In this document: positions 62,500 through 64,000 of the stretch, piece by piece | Numbering within the stretch: the first letter of the stretch is position 1 | How the letters are laid out: each line of letters starts with the position of its first letter | Source: Candidatus Dependentiae bacterium | GTDB taxonomy: Bacteria; Babelota; Babeliae; Babelales; UBA12411 | Direction of reading: 5' to 3' | Assembly (NCBI GenBank): GCA_003511165.1 | Contig: DOJW01000001.1 | Coordinates: 62,001 to 126,000, forward strand | DNA length: 64,000 nucleotides | The notes under the pieces: generated by a model | What the model was told of the DNA's origin: nothing | What the model saw: the letters and a program-made list of their open reading frames with translations, nothing else | Databases searched by the model: none | Program-made: the position numbers and the translations under genes

Positions 62500-63270
62500 A
62501 TGATAATTGCTATTTTGCAAGCAAGGGTATCTTCTTCGAGATTACCAGAAAAAGTTTTAAAGCCAATTTTGAGTAGGTCTATGTTGCAACATCAATTGGA
62601 TAGAATTAAAAATTCTAAATTAATAGACATATTGGTTGTAGCTACAAGTTTAGATAAGTCTGATGATAAAATTGAACAGATATGTCTGAACGAAAGTGTA
62701 ATATGTTTTCGCGGAAGTTTAAATGATGTTTTAGATCGTTTTTATCACACGGCCAAAAAATTTAATGCATCAACCATTGTTAGATTAACAGGGGATTGTC
62801 CATTAACAGATCCTGAAGTTATAGATAAAGTTATTCAATATTATGTGGATAATGATTTTGATTATGTTTCCAATACCCTTAATCCTACATATCCAGATGG
62901 GCTTGATGTTGAAGTTTTTAGTTTTGAATCTTTAGAAAAAGCTTGGAGTAGCGCAAAATTACCTTCACAAAGAGAACATGTAACGCCATTTATCAAAGAA
63001 AATTTTAAAGTAGGGGAAGTTAAAAATAAAATAGATTTATCATATTTGAGATGGACTGTAGACGAACTAGAAGATTTTGATTTTGTGACCAAAGTTTATG
63101 AAAAACTTTATGAAATAAATCCCAATTTTGGTTTTCAAGATATTTTGAACTTATTAAATAAATATCCAGAGCTCAATTTGGTTAATTCAAAATTTGAACG
63201 TAACGAAGGTTATAAAAAATCTTTGATAGAAGATAATTTTTATATAAATGAAAAGGTGAAAAATGCTTAA
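62500..63270 (+). CDS. SpsF-like cytidylyltransferase
   Basis: 256 residues. IAILQARVSSSRLPEKVLKPI is the CTP-binding signature of SpsF/acylneuraminate cytidylyltransferase relatives; FRGSLNDVLDRF and IVRLTGDCPLTDPEVID with the metal aspartates follow. Members link CMP to a sugar acid, or NMP to other sugars. It would activate the product of the NeuB-like enzyme. It overlaps the next gene by 8 bp. Confidence 0.87.
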   Translation: MIIAILQARVSSSRLPEKVLKPILSRSMLQHQLDRIKNSKLIDILVVATSLDKSDDKIEQICLNESVICFRGSLNDVLDRFYHTAKKFNASTIVRLTGDCPLTDPEVIDKVIQYYVDNDFDYVSNTLNPTYPDGLDVEVFSFESLEKAWSSAKLPSQREHVTPFIKENFKVGEVKNKIDLSYLRWTVDELEDFDFVTKVYEKLYEINPNFGFQDILNLLNKYPELNLVNSKFERNEGYKKSLIEDNFYINEKVKNA

Positions 63271-64000
63271 TCGGTATTCTAATTCTGAAAAAATGCTTGA
63301 AAGAGCTTTGAAAACAGTTCCTCTTGGTTCTCAGACTTATAGTAAAAGTAAAGTGCATTTTCCCTATGGTGTTTCGCCATTTTTTATTGATCGAGGTGAA
63401 GGATGTTATGTTTGGGATGTTGATGGAAATAAATATATAGATTTTGGGGCTAGTCTTGGAGCTATTGTTCTTGGTTATGGCGATGAAGATTTATCTAAGG
63501 CCGTAAGAAAACAATTAGAAAAGGGGACGATTTTCCCTCTTGCTAATGAGATAGAATTTAAAGTTGCTGAAAAAATTGTAGAACTTGTTCCTTGCGCTGA
63601 AAAAGTTCGTTTTGGTAAAAATGGTTCAGATGTTACTACTGCTGCAATTCGTTTAGCTAGGGCTTATACAAAAAAAGATCATATTGTTATGTGTGGTTAT
63701 CATGGTTGGCATGATTGGTCTATTGGTACAACTTCTAGAAATTTAGGAGTTCCAGAAGTAGTTAAAGAACTTACCCATACATTTAAATATAATGATATTA
63801 ATTCTTTAAAAACTGTTTTCCAACAATATCCAAATCAAATAGCTGCTGTGATTTTAGAACCTATGAGTATTGAGTACCCCAAAGATGATTTTTTACAAAA
63901 AGTTAAAGAAGTTGCTCATGAAAATGGAGCTATTTTAATTTTCGATGAAATGATTACTGGTTTTAGATATTCACTTGGTGGAGCGCAAAAATTATTTGGA
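63263..64000 (+). CDS. Class-III aminotransferase, GSA-aminomutase-like (cut by window edge)
   Basis: The first 246 codons are present and the gene runs off the window. Class-III fold-type-I PLP motifs: YVWDVDGNKYIDFGASLGAIVLGY near residue 50-75, KNGSDVTTAAIRLARAYT near 122, YHGWHDW near 149-155, AAVILEPM near 196 and ILIFDEMITGFR near 226-237. The PLP-lysine region is beyond the edge. Similar to glutamate-1-semialdehyde aminomutase, but the context (overlapping the SpsF-like gene) argues for sugar transamination. The ATG at 63263 is preceded by AAAAGGTG. Confidence 0.85.
   Translation, partial: MLNRYSNSEKMLERALKTVPLGSQTYSKSKVHFPYGVSPFFIDRGEGCYVWDVDGNKYIDFGASLGAIVLGYGDEDLSKAVRKQLEKGTIFPLANEIEFKVAEKIVELVPCAEKVRFGKNGSDVTTAAIRLARAYTKKDHIVMCGYHGWHDWSIGTTSRNLGVPEVVKELTHTFKYNDINSLKTVFQQYPNQIAAVILEPMSIEYPKDDFLQKVKEVAHENGAILIFDEMITGFRYSLGGAQKLFG

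Noticed and set aside
1..64000. CRISPR array, insertion sequence or prophage
   Set aside because: No regularly spaced repeats, transposase, integrase or phage structural gene was seen on either strand.
29917..64000. Whole 34-kb glycan region as a genomic island
   Set aside because: Base composition and style look like the rest of the window, and no integrase or tRNA boundary is visible; acquisition cannot be claimed without comparison to relatives.

Overview
The window is AT-rich DNA from a Gram-negative-type bacterium. It encodes LPS heptose genes (hldE, a WaaC-like transferase), an outer-membrane-barrel-like protein, a MacAB-TolC-like exporter, lipoproteins and peptidoglycan genes (mraY, an amidase). 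Small secreted ankyrin-like proteins, a secreted GNAT-like protein, several amino-acid permeases and many unrecognised small membrane or secreted proteins point to a host-associated, reduced lineage. Candidatus Dependentiae (TM6)/Babeliae fits best, but this is inference and no 16S gene is present to prove it.

Region 1 (1-30 kb) is housekeeping and accessory DNA on both strands. On the minus strand an apparent operon encodes an APC-type antiporter, aspartate 4-decarboxylase and a MazG-like pyrophosphohydrolase. Further along are a lipoprotein, two ankyrin-like secreted paralogues sharing a duplicated leader, a secreted GNAT-like protein, a DUF4143 ATPase, a beta-CASP metallo-RNase and an OmpA/OmpW-like barrel. 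A GIY-YIG nuclease bracketed by hairpin repeats lies beside tRNA-Gln(CUG). Next come a second APC permease, mraY, the tolC-macA-macB-like operon, nrnA and tsaC/yciO-like genes, folC, and a two-domain M16 peptidase.

Region 2 (30-34 kb) holds a heptosyltransferase, a minus-strand pair (hexulose-phosphate-synthase-like protein and a membrane-anchored Fe/Mn superoxide dismutase) and hldE.

Region 3 (34-64 kb, open at the right edge) is one long, tightly packed plus-strand surface-glycan locus. It encodes synthesis of GDP-mannose and GDP-L-fucose (manC, gmd, fcl), a UDP-xylose-synthase-like enzyme, two further nucleotide-sugar enzymes (a LegB/RmlB-like dehydratase and an RmlD-like reductase), and O-acyltransferases. 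It also has several methyltransferases, a polyprenyl-phosphate glycosyltransferase of DPM1/GtrB type with five large GT-C-like membrane proteins in two paralogous families, a GT4 enzyme and an MsbA/PglK-like ABC flippase. The right end (58-64 kb) looks like a nonulosonic (sialic-acid-like) acid branch: PseB-like dehydratase, zinc-ribbon methyltransferase, NeuB/SpsE-like synthase, YdcF-like protein, an unrecognised 214-residue protein, SpsF-like cytidylyltransferase, and a class-III aminotransferase cut by the window edge. This branch, with a class-III rather than a DegT-type aminotransferase and an unknown protein, is the best candidate here for an undescribed pathway.
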